The notes below the pieces were generated by a model that was given only the letters and a program-made list of their open reading frames with translations, was not told where the DNA came from and searched no databases. Shown here piece by piece: positions 17,264-25,373 of a DNA stretch of 64,000 nt. The position numbers and the translations under genes were made by a program. Origin of the DNA: Lachnospiraceae bacterium C10 (GTDB lineage Bacteria; Bacillota; Clostridia; Lachnospirales; Lachnospiraceae); the NCBI GenBank assembly GCA_900100095.1, contig FMTN01000021.1, positions 1 to 64,000 on the forward strand, written 5' to 3'. Numbering within the stretch: the first letter of the stretch is position 1; each line of letters opens with the position of its first letter.

Positions 17264-18517
17264 TTACACAAAATGGTAGGTCACATCTGCGAACATAATC
17301 TGATCCATGGAGTGGAGCAGTACCTTTACATTATATGGAAGTAAATCTCCATTCAAATACGTTCCATTGGTTGAATTCAAATCCTCAAGATAATATCCTT
17401 CCTCCTGCTTTACAATTCTTGCATGATGACGGCTTACCACATCGGAATGGAGAATTGCATCATTCTCCCCCGCCAGACTTCCAATGGAGAAACTGTTCTT
17501 ATCCAGAATATAATTCGATTCACATCCATTCCCGTCATATACCAGCTTTGCCTCTCCCTGCTGCAGTGTCCGACTCTCCATTTCCTTTTCTTTCTTCGTA
17601 TGTAAGAGCTGGGTTTTCTGCTGCAATACCTCTTGCGGGTCAAAAACAAAATCTTCGCTTACACCGTATTCATCCTCTTTCTTTTCCTTCTTCCTGCGGG
17701 AAAAAGCAAGCTTAGAGAGCAGCGGAAACTGCACCTTACATTCTTCCTTCCCTTTCCGAAGAAATTCCTCCCACTTGGCCTTTATTGCTTTGGTCTTCCT
17801 TCCCTTTGCACCCACATCTTCCTGTTCCGGTGTCAGATTCCTTACCGGGGAAAAATCCGCAGGGTCATTCCGATCTGCATCCGGCTGATAATTCTCCCGA
17901 ATCACAATACTGCGTTCTTCCGAAGGTATGGACGGGGCACCGGAACGGTCAGCCGTTCCCTCACCTTCTCCTTCCATATCGTAGACCGCCCGCACTTTCT
18001 CCGCCAACTGCTCCATACTGACGGGATCCTGCGCAATTTCATAGAGCTCATAGCATAACTGCGTCACCATCTTCTGATTATGATCCACCTGTCCCACCAA
18101 AAACTCCATCAGCTCATAGATCTGCTGCTGGGTATCCGGATGCACCACCGGACAAAAGCAGAGCGAAATCTGATTCGGATGATTGCGGTCAAAGTACACC
18201 GTATCCGGATTCATATATACATCTTCCTGACGAATTAGGTACTGCTGCAATTTATAAAAGGCCTGCGTCAGCCCCTCGATCACCCGCCGGAGATTTTCGA
18301 GCGTTACGCCCTCCTGACGAATCACATCCCTCAGGCTCCTCTGACCGGTAATGTCATACCAGACTTCCAGTTCCATATTAACTACGATCGCGTAAAAGGG
18401 CAGTAGCAGTGGAATGGCATTTTCCTGAAGCATCTGCTCCTGATAACCGATGTCTTTCTCTTCTCCACGAATGACCATATAACTTTTCAACGGACTTCTC
18501 TGATATGAAAGCTTCAT
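17264..18517 (-). CDS. DUF6382-FHA protein at the end of the Tad operon
   Basis: A 417-residue cytoplasmic protein. The N-terminal about 190 residues match the DUF6382 type I know from Firmicutes Tad loci (SYMVIRGEEKDIGYQEQML, CFCPVVHPDTQQQIYELMEF). A charged linker follows (about 200-330). A C-terminal forkhead-associated domain (about 340-415) has the phosphothreonine-binding features SVVSRHHARI-like DVVSRHHARI, YYLEDLNSTNGTYLNG. FHA domains read Ser/Thr phosphorylation, so it may couple pilus assembly to a kinase; no kinase is in the window. Its ATG overlaps the stop of the preceding gene (ATGA), and GGAGGGG precedes it. Confidence 0.85.
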   Translation of the reverse strand: MKLSYQRSPLKSYMVIRGEEKDIGYQEQMLQENAIPLLLPFYAIVVNMELEVWYDITGQRSLRDVIRQEGVTLENLRRVIEGLTQAFYKLQQYLIRQEDVYMNPDTVYFDRNHPNQISLCFCPVVHPDTQQQIYELMEFLVGQVDHNQKMVTQLCYELYEIAQDPVSMEQLAEKVRAVYDMEGEGEGTADRSGAPSIPSEERSIVIRENYQPDADRNDPADFSPVRNLTPEQEDVGAKGRKTKAIKAKWEEFLRKGKEECKVQFPLLSKLAFSRRKKEKKEDEYGVSEDFVFDPQEVLQQKTQLLHTKKEKEMESRTLQQGEAKLVYDGNGCESNYILDKNSFSIGSLAGENDAILHSDVVSRHHARIVKQEEGYYLEDLNSTNGTYLNGDLLPYNVKVLLHSMDQIMFADVTYHFV

Positions 18518-18783
18518 TTCTTCCCCTCCTTTACTTTATGACTGACCTGTGACACAACACTCTTTCCCCATGCAATTTCCCGAAAGGTCTTCACCGGATT
18601 CTCCAGCTTTGGTCTGTTTGCTTTGATATAACTACCTGTCCTGGCATACAGATCAACTCCCAGCAGAAGTATGGCTCCAAACACCATGACCGCAAGTGTC
18701 ATCATCCAGGATGCCTCCAGAGTATAGAATCCTTTGTACTGTTTTTGACAGATTCTCCTGAATCTTTTCTTCTTTTTCTTCAA
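18514..18783 (-). CDS. Small TadE-like pseudopilin-type protein
   Basis: An 89-residue protein. Its N-terminus is basic (MKKKKKRFRRICQKQ), followed by YKGFYTLEASWMMTLAVMVF and one hydrophobic helix (about 22-46). The GFYTLEA motif matches the N-terminal motif of the larger TadE-like protein at 19171-20076 and resembles TadE/TadF minor pilins. It starts at TTG (18783), with GGAGGAGGAG upstream, and overlaps the prepilin peptidase stop codon. It may be a minor pilin; processing is not proven. Confidence 0.7.
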   Translation of the reverse strand: MKKKKKRFRRICQKQYKGFYTLEASWMMTLAVMVFGAILLLGVDLYARTGSYIKANRPKLENPVKTFREIAWGKSVVSQVSHKVKEGKK

Positions 18784-19211
18784 AAAACTCCTCCTCCCTT
18801 ACATATAAGAAGGAGAACACCCCCTGCAAAGATACAAGGTACAAAGGGCAGCGGATCCGTCTTCTTTTTATGAAAAAACAACACCATGATTCCCGCGAGA
18901 ACGGATGCCAAAAAACTGCTGAGCAAAAGCAGGATTACATTGTCCCATAAGCCGAGATAGATTCCGGTCACCATGAACACAAAAGCATCCCCTTTCCCGA
19001 TCTTCTCCCCGGTCATAACACTGAGCAGATAAACAGCGCACCCTACAAGTCCTCCACCCATCATGTCCCAGATTGAAAGACGGACATTCATCAAATGCCA
19101 GAAAACTCCCATTGCTCCGGCCAATCCGATCACCATTGCCCGTATCTGCCGGCTTCTGATATCTTCCAGACTACAGATTCCAAGCATTCCCATCATCGTT
19201 ACAAATTCCAT
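18780..19211 (-). CDS. Prepilin peptidase, A24 family (second copy in the operon)
   Basis: A 143-residue membrane aspartic peptidase, TadV/CpaA size. It has about five hydrophobic segments. The two catalytic aspartates are visible in SLEDIRSRQI (about residue 16) and in the GxGD motif KIGKGDAFVF (about 73). This family cleaves leader peptides of Flp pilins and pseudopilins. Its coding region overlaps the end of the TadE-like gene by 41 bp. A second A24 peptidase opens the same operon at 26340. The start has AGGGG 8 nt upstream. Confidence 0.88.
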   Translation of the reverse strand: MEFVTMMGMLGICSLEDIRSRQIRAMVIGLAGAMGVFWHLMNVRLSIWDMMGGGLVGCAVYLLSVMTGEKIGKGDAFVFMVTGIYLGLWDNVILLLLSSFLASVLAGIMVLFFHKKKTDPLPFVPCIFAGGVLLLICKGGGVF

Positions 19212-20076
19212 TGGTCATTCCCCTTTTCTTATACTTTCGTGACGCCTGTGACTTGTTGCTGCACTTCGGACAGGGGCGGTATTTTTTAACCGCCTCACTT
19301 CTTGGAATCGCATGTATGGTGCGTTTCAAGCCCGAGCAGGTTACCGCACTGTGATAACGACTTCCATAATCCGTGTAAAATACAACGCCTCCCTGCACGG
19401 CACCACATTCTTTACACGGGTGATAGATCCGATGATCCCTACTCCGGATCTCTCCGATCTTCGCCATTGCCGTTGCATGAATCGCCGGCTTTAAATAGGA
19501 ACATTGCAAACTCTCATGATAATCTTCCCCGTACTCCGTCACATACACCATATCCCCGTCATCCTTCCCATAATGGAAAGGATCAAGTCCTGTCCATCGT
19601 CCGACAGTGACACGGGATGTCAGATTCAGTCCAAGCTTTCCAAAGAATCCGCTTCCGGCCACAATAGGCATACGATAAGAACAGACCAGGTCGATGGTTC
19701 TCCCGCTCACCTTTGTCTTGTGAAAATCCAGCCCCAGCTCTTTGAACTGAACGAATCGTAATGGCGTATCATTCTTTTCAATTTCCAGAATCGTTGCTGC
19801 AACCACGGACGGTACGGAGACCTCCTGCAACCTTCCTTTTTTGTCTGCGTCTCCCTGCCTATCCTTTTCATCCTGCTCTTTTGTACCACCTTGTTCTCCT
19901 AGGTTCTCTCCGTACAAAGCCATGGTATAGGCAGTCTTCTCCATTGCTGTATCGATCCCCCACTGAACCATAAGTGCACGAAAGAACAGCAGAAGAAAAA
20001 CTGCAAAACAGGCGAACAGAGGAAGAATCACGGCTGCCTCTAAGGTATAAAACCCCCGATATCGTTTCTTTTTCAT
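19171..20076 (-). CDS. TadE-like protein with two C-terminal Cys-rich repeats
   Basis: A 301-residue protein. The N-terminal GFYTLEAAVILPLFACFAVF helix (about 8-32) is TadE-like. A central domain follows. The C-terminus has two tandem modules, about 195-243 and 245-283. Each has a YGxxYHxxxxCSxLKxxIHA core and ends PCxxC (YHPCKECG and YRPCPKCS). Similar YHxxxCxxL...PCxxC modules bind zinc in other secreted proteins, so a surface-exposed metal or disulfide module on a minor pilin is plausible; this is inference. It overlaps the downstream peptidase gene. The site AAAGGGGAAAA precedes the ATG. Confidence 0.78.
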   Translation of the reverse strand: MKKKRYRGFYTLEAAVILPLFACFAVFLLLFFRALMVQWGIDTAMEKTAYTMALYGENLGEQGGTKEQDEKDRQGDADKKGRLQEVSVPSVVAATILEIEKNDTPLRFVQFKELGLDFHKTKVSGRTIDLVCSYRMPIVAGSGFFGKLGLNLTSRVTVGRWTGLDPFHYGKDDGDMVYVTEYGEDYHESLQCSYLKPAIHATAMAKIGEIRSRDHRIYHPCKECGAVQGGVVFYTDYGSRYHSAVTCSGLKRTIHAIPRSEAVKKYRPCPKCSNKSQASRKYKKRGMTNGICNDDGNAWNL

Positions 20077-20086
20077 TTTTCCCCTT

Positions 20087-20240
20087 TTGAAGCCTCACAT
20101 AGGTGCCTCTGTCTGATACTGATGCGAGAATGGGATTTTAGGGTCGTTTTTGAATTGAGTTCCTAGAGGCATGTAGAGTTGTCTGCCTGTCCGGTTATAC
20201 GAATTGATGCACATCCAAAGACACCCGTGTGAGGCTTCAA
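20087..20240. repeat. 154-bp inverted-repeat element inside the Tad operon
   Basis: The ends are TTGAAGCCTCACATAGGTG and CACCCGTGTGAGGCTTCAA, 19-bp inverted repeats with two mismatches. Inside, GTGCCTCT near 20102 and AGAGGCAT near 20165 form a second inverted pair. The element fills the whole gap between the DUF5702 gene and the TadE-like gene. No ORF or target duplication is evident. It could be a MITE or an RNA structure that modulates the operon transcript. Confidence 0.75.
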
Positions 20241-20245
20241 TCTGT

Positions 20246-21790
20246 TTACTTCGTTAGATAGTTGATGGTTCCTGTTATCTGAAAATGGCTGAGGGGAAAT
20301 TTTCTTCTCATACCTGAGAGAATAGAGTAGAAGATTGGCTGCGATTCATATGCGAACTTCACTTTCATCCGGTAGACACAACGATCCATCCTCACCTGTT
20401 CATACCCTTCCTGCAGATGAAGCGCATTCTCCATAAGATCCAGAGATCGAAGCCCCAGCGTCTTCTGTGCCTGCATAGCTGACATGGTACATAAATATTC
20501 TTCATATCCAATCCCCTTTGCACATTCCTTTGCTTTCACCGTAACCGGGAAATAAGCCGAGAGACAGAGAAGTTGACTTGTCCACTCTGCCGGAGTCTTC
20601 ACAAGTGCCACCTTTTTCCCCGCCAGAAGGCTTCTCACATCCAGCACACTTTCCACATAACTCCAGGTCGCAATCAATCCGGCCTTTGTTGCTTCAATGA
20701 TTGCCGGGTTTGCCGTCCAGCCGACCAGTGTCATCGCAAGACTTTCCACCTCTGCCATTTTTGCCGGATCCTTTATCAGGCTTCCAAGATTCACTGCTCC
20801 GCGAAGCAGTAGAAGCTTTTCAACGGTTGCCGACAGATTTGCCCGGTCACTCTTCTTCCCGTTGATGACATATTCCCATTCGTATTTCAGTCCCGGATGT
20901 TGCATATCCGTTCCATAATGCTGGAAATGCGTCATTTCATAATCCACAAAAAGAATCTTCTCTGTTGCCGACAGACTCTCTTCACCGGTTGTTCCTGCCG
21001 CAAGCGCCCGCTTTGAAACCGGCTCATTCAGTCCGAGTTTTTCCTCTGACACCTTCTCATCCGCCGGAATCACCTGAGCCAGAATGCCCCGGTTTTTTAA
21101 TTCCATCAGATCATCGAGAGGATTATCTGTCACGTCCTCGCCTGCATTCCCCTTGGCATTATCCGCTTTCGTCTCCCCTTTTTTTCCCGCACTTTCCGGG
21201 GGTTTTCCTTTTCCCCCGGTTGCATTTTTCTCTTCTGTGGCTTTCTTTTCTTCTCTTGCCTGTTCGATTGCATTCTGCCCATCCCGAATCATCTGGTTGA
21301 TATCTTTGCCTTCGTTGCTGTCCTTTTCCATCGGATTCTTCTGAGCGGCCAAGGCCTCCAGAGCCTGCTGCGGAAGTTCACTCTTTTGCTTTAAAGCTGC
21401 CTCCTTTAAAAACGGCAGTCCTCCCTGATCGGTTATCAGCCCGTATTCCTGTATGGCACATTCTTTCGTCAGAAGCCTGTAATAATTTTCTCCCCGAAGA
21501 GCAGGGCTTGCATTTTCTGCAAGATACTCCTCCATGACAGCTTCCATCAGGCTAAGATCCAAAGCTCCCTCTCCACAATAACAACTATCGATGGTCAGAA
21601 CGCCGTAGGTATCCCAGATTGGCCGAAGATACTCTCCAAAGCAGCTCATCGTCGCCTCCTTGGAAAGGATCCCGGCCTTGTTCCTTTGCCCCACCAGCCG
21701 TGAAACATCCAGGAAGCAAAAGAACAACACCAGGGTCAGCAATAGTGAAAATGAGTAGAAGACCGTTATACTCCCTTGTCTCTTTTTCAA
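20246..21790 (-). CDS. DUF5702 protein of the Tad locus
   Basis: A 514-residue exported or membrane-anchored protein. After KKRQGSITVFYSFSLLLTLV it has one N-terminal hydrophobic helix (about 12-30). A Lys/Glu/Gly-rich low-complexity stretch follows at about 180-240, then a folded C-terminal half ending HFQITGTINYLTK. I recognise it as the DUF5702 type often linked to Tad pili; by position and topology it may be TadG/TadF-like. The likely start is TTG at 21790, with GAGGGA 7 nt upstream and directly after the flp stop; a start further upstream would overlap the whole flp end. Confidence 0.7.
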   Translation of the reverse strand: MKKRQGSITVFYSFSLLLTLVLFFCFLDVSRLVGQRNKAGILSKEATMSCFGEYLRPIWDTYGVLTIDSCYCGEGALDLSLMEAVMEEYLAENASPALRGENYYRLLTKECAIQEYGLITDQGGLPFLKEAALKQKSELPQQALEALAAQKNPMEKDSNEGKDINQMIRDGQNAIEQAREEKKATEEKNATGGKGKPPESAGKKGETKADNAKGNAGEDVTDNPLDDLMELKNRGILAQVIPADEKVSEEKLGLNEPVSKRALAAGTTGEESLSATEKILFVDYEMTHFQHYGTDMQHPGLKYEWEYVINGKKSDRANLSATVEKLLLLRGAVNLGSLIKDPAKMAEVESLAMTLVGWTANPAIIEATKAGLIATWSYVESVLDVRSLLAGKKVALVKTPAEWTSQLLCLSAYFPVTVKAKECAKGIGYEEYLCTMSAMQAQKTLGLRSLDLMENALHLQEGYEQVRMDRCVYRMKVKFAYESQPIFYSILSGMRRKFPLSHFQITGTINYLTK

Positions 21791-21800
21791 AGTTATTCCC

Positions 21801-21980
21801 TCATTCACCAAAGTTATCCACAGAATCCGACTTGTTTTGCACATTCTCCAAAGTATCTTCCACAACCGTCTTGATGGTATCGCGGAATAGAATCACCAAA
21901 CCTACCACAATAACCAGAAGTAACACAACTTCTACAGTGCCGATTGCGTCTTCCTCCATTAAAAACTTTTTCATTTCCAT
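21801..21980 (-). CDS. flp: Flp1-type pilin, main Tad pilus subunit
   Basis: A 59-residue pilin, too short for many gene callers. It begins MEMKKFLMEEDAIG and continues TVEVVLLLVIVVGLVILF, with a short polar tail. This is the Flp1-type layout in Firmicutes: an acidic leader ending in Gly, Glu a few residues after the predicted cleavage, then one hydrophobic helix. Cleavage after IG by a resident A24 peptidase is inferred. It has an excellent ribosome binding site (AGGAGGAAGAAGAATG). A structured repeat lies just upstream, which may set its mRNA level relative to tadC. Confidence 0.88.
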   Translation of the reverse strand: MEMKKFLMEEDAIGTVEVVLLLVIVVGLVILFRDTIKTVVEDTLENVQNKSDSVDNFGE

Positions 21981-22003
21981 TCTTCTTCCTCCTGTTCTAC
22001 ATT

Positions 22004-22125
22004 AAGACTCGCTCGCGAGTCTTGCGCGCCGGATTCGGATCTGCTTCAGCAGACAAATTCCTGTCCGAATCCGTGCGCATCCTCGCGGAGCGTTTAACTC
22101 AGTCGGAGCTTGTACCCCGACTGAG
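22004..22125 (-). repeat. Structured repeat, copy 3 (complete), between tadC and flp
   Basis: Minus strand: TTTAA, then CTCAGTCGG/CCGACTGAG hairpin, conserved CGCTCCGCGAGGATGCGCA, a long stem GGATTCGGA/TCCGAATCC capped by TCTGC-TGAA-GCAGA, and the end palindrome AAGACTCGCGAGCGAGTCTT. Its ends match copy 1, while the internal stem has an unrelated sequence but the same fold. The TAA of tadC lies at its edge. It may act as a processing or attenuation structure between tadC and flp. Confidence 0.85.
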
Positions 22126-23427
22126 TTAAATTCCCAATTGTTGAAGGGCCGGGAACATCAGGACCAAAAGCACCACACTCAATAATCCCATCATCGGGAG
22201 TAACAGCTTCGTCGATGCCTCCTCCCCCTCAACTTTTGCGCGAATGCGCCGTTCATCAAAAGCCATATGTTCCTCCTGCGCCAGTTGATCTCTCAATTCC
22301 CGATCACCCTTTGTCATATTTTGCAGCAGCAGAAGAGAAAGCTTTCGAAAATTCCGATTCTCCAGTTCCTCACCCAGCCACATGTAACCGTCACGTTCAC
22401 TGCATCCGTCCTTCCACTTTCGTGACAATGTAAGGATGGCTTCATATCCTTCCCCCCTGGGCTGTCCCCTTTTCTGCCTTGCACTGTACAGTTTCCCCAC
22501 TTCGGTAAATGCCGCTGTGACAGAAAATCCGGCTCCCAGAAAAAGTCCCAGCTGGGAGAGCAGCATCGGGTAATCCCGGTTTAAAGACTCCTGACGCTTT
22601 TTCTTTTTCTCCTTTTCCTTTCGTCTCTCTAAATAAACGGTTGCCAGAAGAGATGCCAGGCCTAGTAATGCAAGATTCCCTCCCTCATTTCTGTGAGGAC
22701 TTCGATACTGTATCCTCTGTCCCGCCACGGTCTTCGGAAGTTTCATTCCTTTCTCTTCCGGTTCTGTCTGATCAGCCCTCTCAAATGCCTTCTTCATGTA
22801 AACACCAAAAGCATTAGGACTGTTGTAGGGGAGTGGTACCAGTGTAACCCGAAGATGTACGGTTCGCTCCTCATCCCGGCAGCGCAATACGCCCCGGATC
22901 ACTACATCGGTTGCCTCCGATACCGCGTCCTTTCGAATCTGTCCATCCCCGGAAATACAGCCATAGGGGACAGTTGTCCAGCCTGCTTTCACTACACCCT
23001 GATACTCACTGCGAAGAAGCAGGTTTTGATACACCTTCTTCGGGTCAGAATTCTTTCCCAGATATTCCCTCTGAATCTGTTGCTCAGCCACCTCCAGCGC
23101 TTTTATCGCTTCCTCCTTCGTCGGTTGTCTTGCACTGACACGAATCTTCGTCTTTTGCCATTTTCCTGTATCCCGTTTAAGTTCTACCTCCAGTGTCCGG
23201 TTTCTTTCCCCGGGAGATGGACGATGCAAGGCCTGTATCATCCTTTGCTGTTCAAAGCTTCCGTGCAAATTGATCCACGCCCCGAATACTTCCAACGCAA
23301 GAACAATCAGCAAAACCTTTCTTGGATAACGGATGTTGGCACGTTTTAATCCGAAGATCACCGCCACTGTAATTCCAAAAATCATGATTGCGATCAAGTT
23401 ATTCCCCCTTACCTGCAACTTATCCAC
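22126..23427 (-). CDS. tadC: Tad pilus inner-membrane platform protein TadC-like
   Basis: A 433-residue membrane protein with T2SF features. It has two N-terminal hydrophobic segments (about 11-27 and 38-55), a large soluble insert (about 60-245), a hydrophobic segment near 255, the T2SF domain (LNRDYPMLLSQLGLFLGAGF through ENRNFRKLSLLLLQNMTKG) and a C-terminal helix (LLLPMMGLLSVVLLVLMFPA). The insert makes it longer than typical TadC (about 300). Together with TadB it should form the assembly platform driven by TadA. It starts with GTG, preceded by GAGGG, 15 bp after tadB. The stop lies in repeat copy 3. Confidence 0.82.
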   Translation of the reverse strand: MDKLQVRGNNLIAIMIFGITVAVIFGLKRANIRYPRKVLLIVLALEVFGAWINLHGSFEQQRMIQALHRPSPGERNRTLEVELKRDTGKWQKTKIRVSARQPTKEEAIKALEVAEQQIQREYLGKNSDPKKVYQNLLLRSEYQGVVKAGWTTVPYGCISGDGQIRKDAVSEATDVVIRGVLRCRDEERTVHLRVTLVPLPYNSPNAFGVYMKKAFERADQTEPEEKGMKLPKTVAGQRIQYRSPHRNEGGNLALLGLASLLATVYLERRKEKEKKKKRQESLNRDYPMLLSQLGLFLGAGFSVTAAFTEVGKLYSARQKRGQPRGEGYEAILTLSRKWKDGCSERDGYMWLGEELENRNFRKLSLLLLQNMTKGDRELRDQLAQEEHMAFDERRIRAKVEGEEASTKLLLPMMGLLSVVLLVLMFPALQQLGI

Positions 23428-23442
23428 ATTTCCCTCTATCCC

Positions 23443-24141
23443 TCATATGGAAATGTTAATAATATGTCTCCCCAGCCAGATCGATCCAGCATACACAAAA
23501 AGTGCCACTGTCATGACAGCGATTCCCATGGGATTGTGATAGACCGCTCCCATATAATCCGCAGCTGTAAGCCGCATATATGCAAGCATTCCCACCGGCA
23601 TAACCATCATCGCCTTCAATTCCAGTTGCTTTTCCGCTATGCAGGTCCGAATCTCCATCATAAGCTCCACCCTTTGTGAAATTTTACCGGCTGTTTCTTT
23701 TATGTTTTGAACATAGCCTCCTCCCAACCGCTTTCCAAAACCGAAGACAACCGCAAAATCAATCAAGTCTTCACTTTTATACGCTTCTGCCATCTGCCGG
23801 AATGCCGTCTCGATCGGCACCCGTAACCTTACCTGTCCATTCAATCGCTTAATGCCGGGAAGTAGCACCGACTGTGTCTGATACAGCAGTTTCAGTGACC
23901 GCTCAGCCTCCTCAAAGGCATGTTCTACAGAATACCCTGCCTGCAGCGAGCTGCTGACGGACAGCAACATTTCTTTGTATTCCTCCCCCAGTTTTTCTTC
24001 CCATTTACGGTTTTTCTCTGTCAGGTACCGCCTGGAATTCAGCCACCATACAAAGGGCAGTAGCAAAAGTCCCCAGTAACTGTCGTAGAATAGCCAAGCC
24101 AACAGACAGGTGATCCCTGTATTCTGTCCCAGTAGTATCAT
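23443..24141 (-). CDS. tadB: Tad pilus inner-membrane platform protein TadB-like
   Basis: A 232-residue T2SF-domain membrane protein. It has N-terminal hydrophobic segments (ITCLLAWLFYDSYWGLLLLP), the cytoplasmic T2SF region (EMLLSVSSSLQAGYSVEHAF, FGFGKRLGGGYVQNIKETA) and C-terminal helices (ELKAMMVMPVGMLAYMRL, IAVMTVALFVYAGSIW). The ATG overlaps the tadA stop codon as TGATG, so the start at 24141 is strongly indicated over an in-frame start 72 bp upstream. It partners TadC. Confidence 0.88.
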   Translation of the reverse strand: MILLGQNTGITCLLAWLFYDSYWGLLLLPFVWWLNSRRYLTEKNRKWEEKLGEEYKEMLLSVSSSLQAGYSVEHAFEEAERSLKLLYQTQSVLLPGIKRLNGQVRLRVPIETAFRQMAEAYKSEDLIDFAVVFGFGKRLGGGYVQNIKETAGKISQRVELMMEIRTCIAEKQLELKAMMVMPVGMLAYMRLTAADYMGAVYHNPMGIAVMTVALFVYAGSIWLGRHIINISI

Positions 24142-25373
24142 CACATCTCTGGTAGTTTTAGCCCCGCCATTTGCAATTTGATGGTATGCTTCAGTTCTCC
24201 GACTTTCTTCCAACCATCCTGTCCCCCTTCCAGCTTTTGATATTTGTATATCGGTACTATATCAACCTGTCCCTCTTTCATTCCCCGCACTTCCGCAATC
24301 TCCAGCACTTTTCTGCTTCGGTCCGACAGCCTGCCAAGATGAATAAAAAGGTCAATCCCGGAGGCGATCTGCTGCCGGATTGCCTGAACCGGCAGTTCCA
24401 TTCCAGCCATCATGACCATGGTTTCAAGCCGCGATACCATATCTCGTGTAGAATTCGCATGTCCACTGCTGAGACTTCCATCGTGTCCGGTGTTCATACT
24501 CTGTAACATTTCCAGCGCCTCTGCACCCCGACATTCCCCCACAATGATCCGGTCCGGCCGCATACGAAGCGAGGCTCTTACCAAATCCCGGATACTGACC
24601 TCAAGTCTGCCTTCCAGATTCTTATCCCTTGCCTCCAGACGAACCAGGTTATCCACCCCGATCACCTGCAATTCTGCAGAATCTTCAATCGTGATGACTC
24701 GCTCACCCGGCGGTATAAACTCCGTTAATGCGTTCAAAAACGTGGTCTTTCCTGAGCCTGTTCCCCCACTGAGGAAAATATTGTATCCAGCTGCCACCAG
24801 CACCTTTAGAAAGTCCGCCATTTCCTGATTTAATGAATGGAAGGATAGCAGACGTGCCATGTTGATCGGCTCTTTGGGAAACCGTCGAATCGACAAAATA
24901 CCGGAATCCACCGCAATGGGCGGAAGGATAATATTGACACGGGAACCGTCCGACAAGCGAGTATCCACAATGGGATTGCTCTCATTCACCGCCTTGTTTC
25001 TTGCGGAGGCGATTTGTTGAATGACATCAGATAATTTCTCTTTTGATGAAAACCGCTTTTTCGATTGATACAGTCTGCCTTTTTTCTCTACGAAAATTCT
25101 GTCCGGCCCGTTGATCATGATCTCGGTTACATCCTCTTCCTCCAGCAATTCGGATAAAACATCCATTTTCCGCAGACAGTTGAATATTTCCCGCTCCATC
25201 TGAAGTCTCTTCGCCGGTGGAATCTGCCGGTTATGACCCTCCTGCAGCAAGTGCTCCCGAATCTGATGTTTCACCTCTTCGTCACTGAGTTCTTTCGACA
25301 TATCCATCTCATCCAGGAGCTGTAACCGTATCTTTTCCTTAAGCGCCTGCAAATCGTCATCCTGCACTGCCAA
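24141..25373 (-). CDS. tadA: Tad pilus assembly ATPase TadA/CpaF
   Basis: A 410-residue type II/IV secretion ATPase that powers Flp pilus assembly. The N-terminal helical region leads to EEEDVTEIMINGPDRIFVEKKG (near 80-100), the Walker A SGGTGSGKTTFLNAL (about 203-217), the Asp box TIEDSAELQV, Walker B-region RIIVGECRGAEALEML (about 275) and the His box SSGHANSTRDMVSRLE. It starts at TTG (25373) with AAGGAG upstream, and overlaps the end of the tadZ gene by 17 bp. It should not be confused with the tRNA deaminase gene of the same symbol at 61984. Confidence 0.95.
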   Translation of the reverse strand: MAVQDDDLQALKEKIRLQLLDEMDMSKELSDEEVKHQIREHLLQEGHNRQIPPAKRLQMEREIFNCLRKMDVLSELLEEEDVTEIMINGPDRIFVEKKGRLYQSKKRFSSKEKLSDVIQQIASARNKAVNESNPIVDTRLSDGSRVNIILPPIAVDSGILSIRRFPKEPINMARLLSFHSLNQEMADFLKVLVAAGYNIFLSGGTGSGKTTFLNALTEFIPPGERVITIEDSAELQVIGVDNLVRLEARDKNLEGRLEVSIRDLVRASLRMRPDRIIVGECRGAEALEMLQSMNTGHDGSLSSGHANSTRDMVSRLETMVMMAGMELPVQAIRQQIASGIDLFIHLGRLSDRSRKVLEIAEVRGMKEGQVDIVPIYKYQKLEGGQDGWKKVGELKHTIKLQMAGLKLPEM

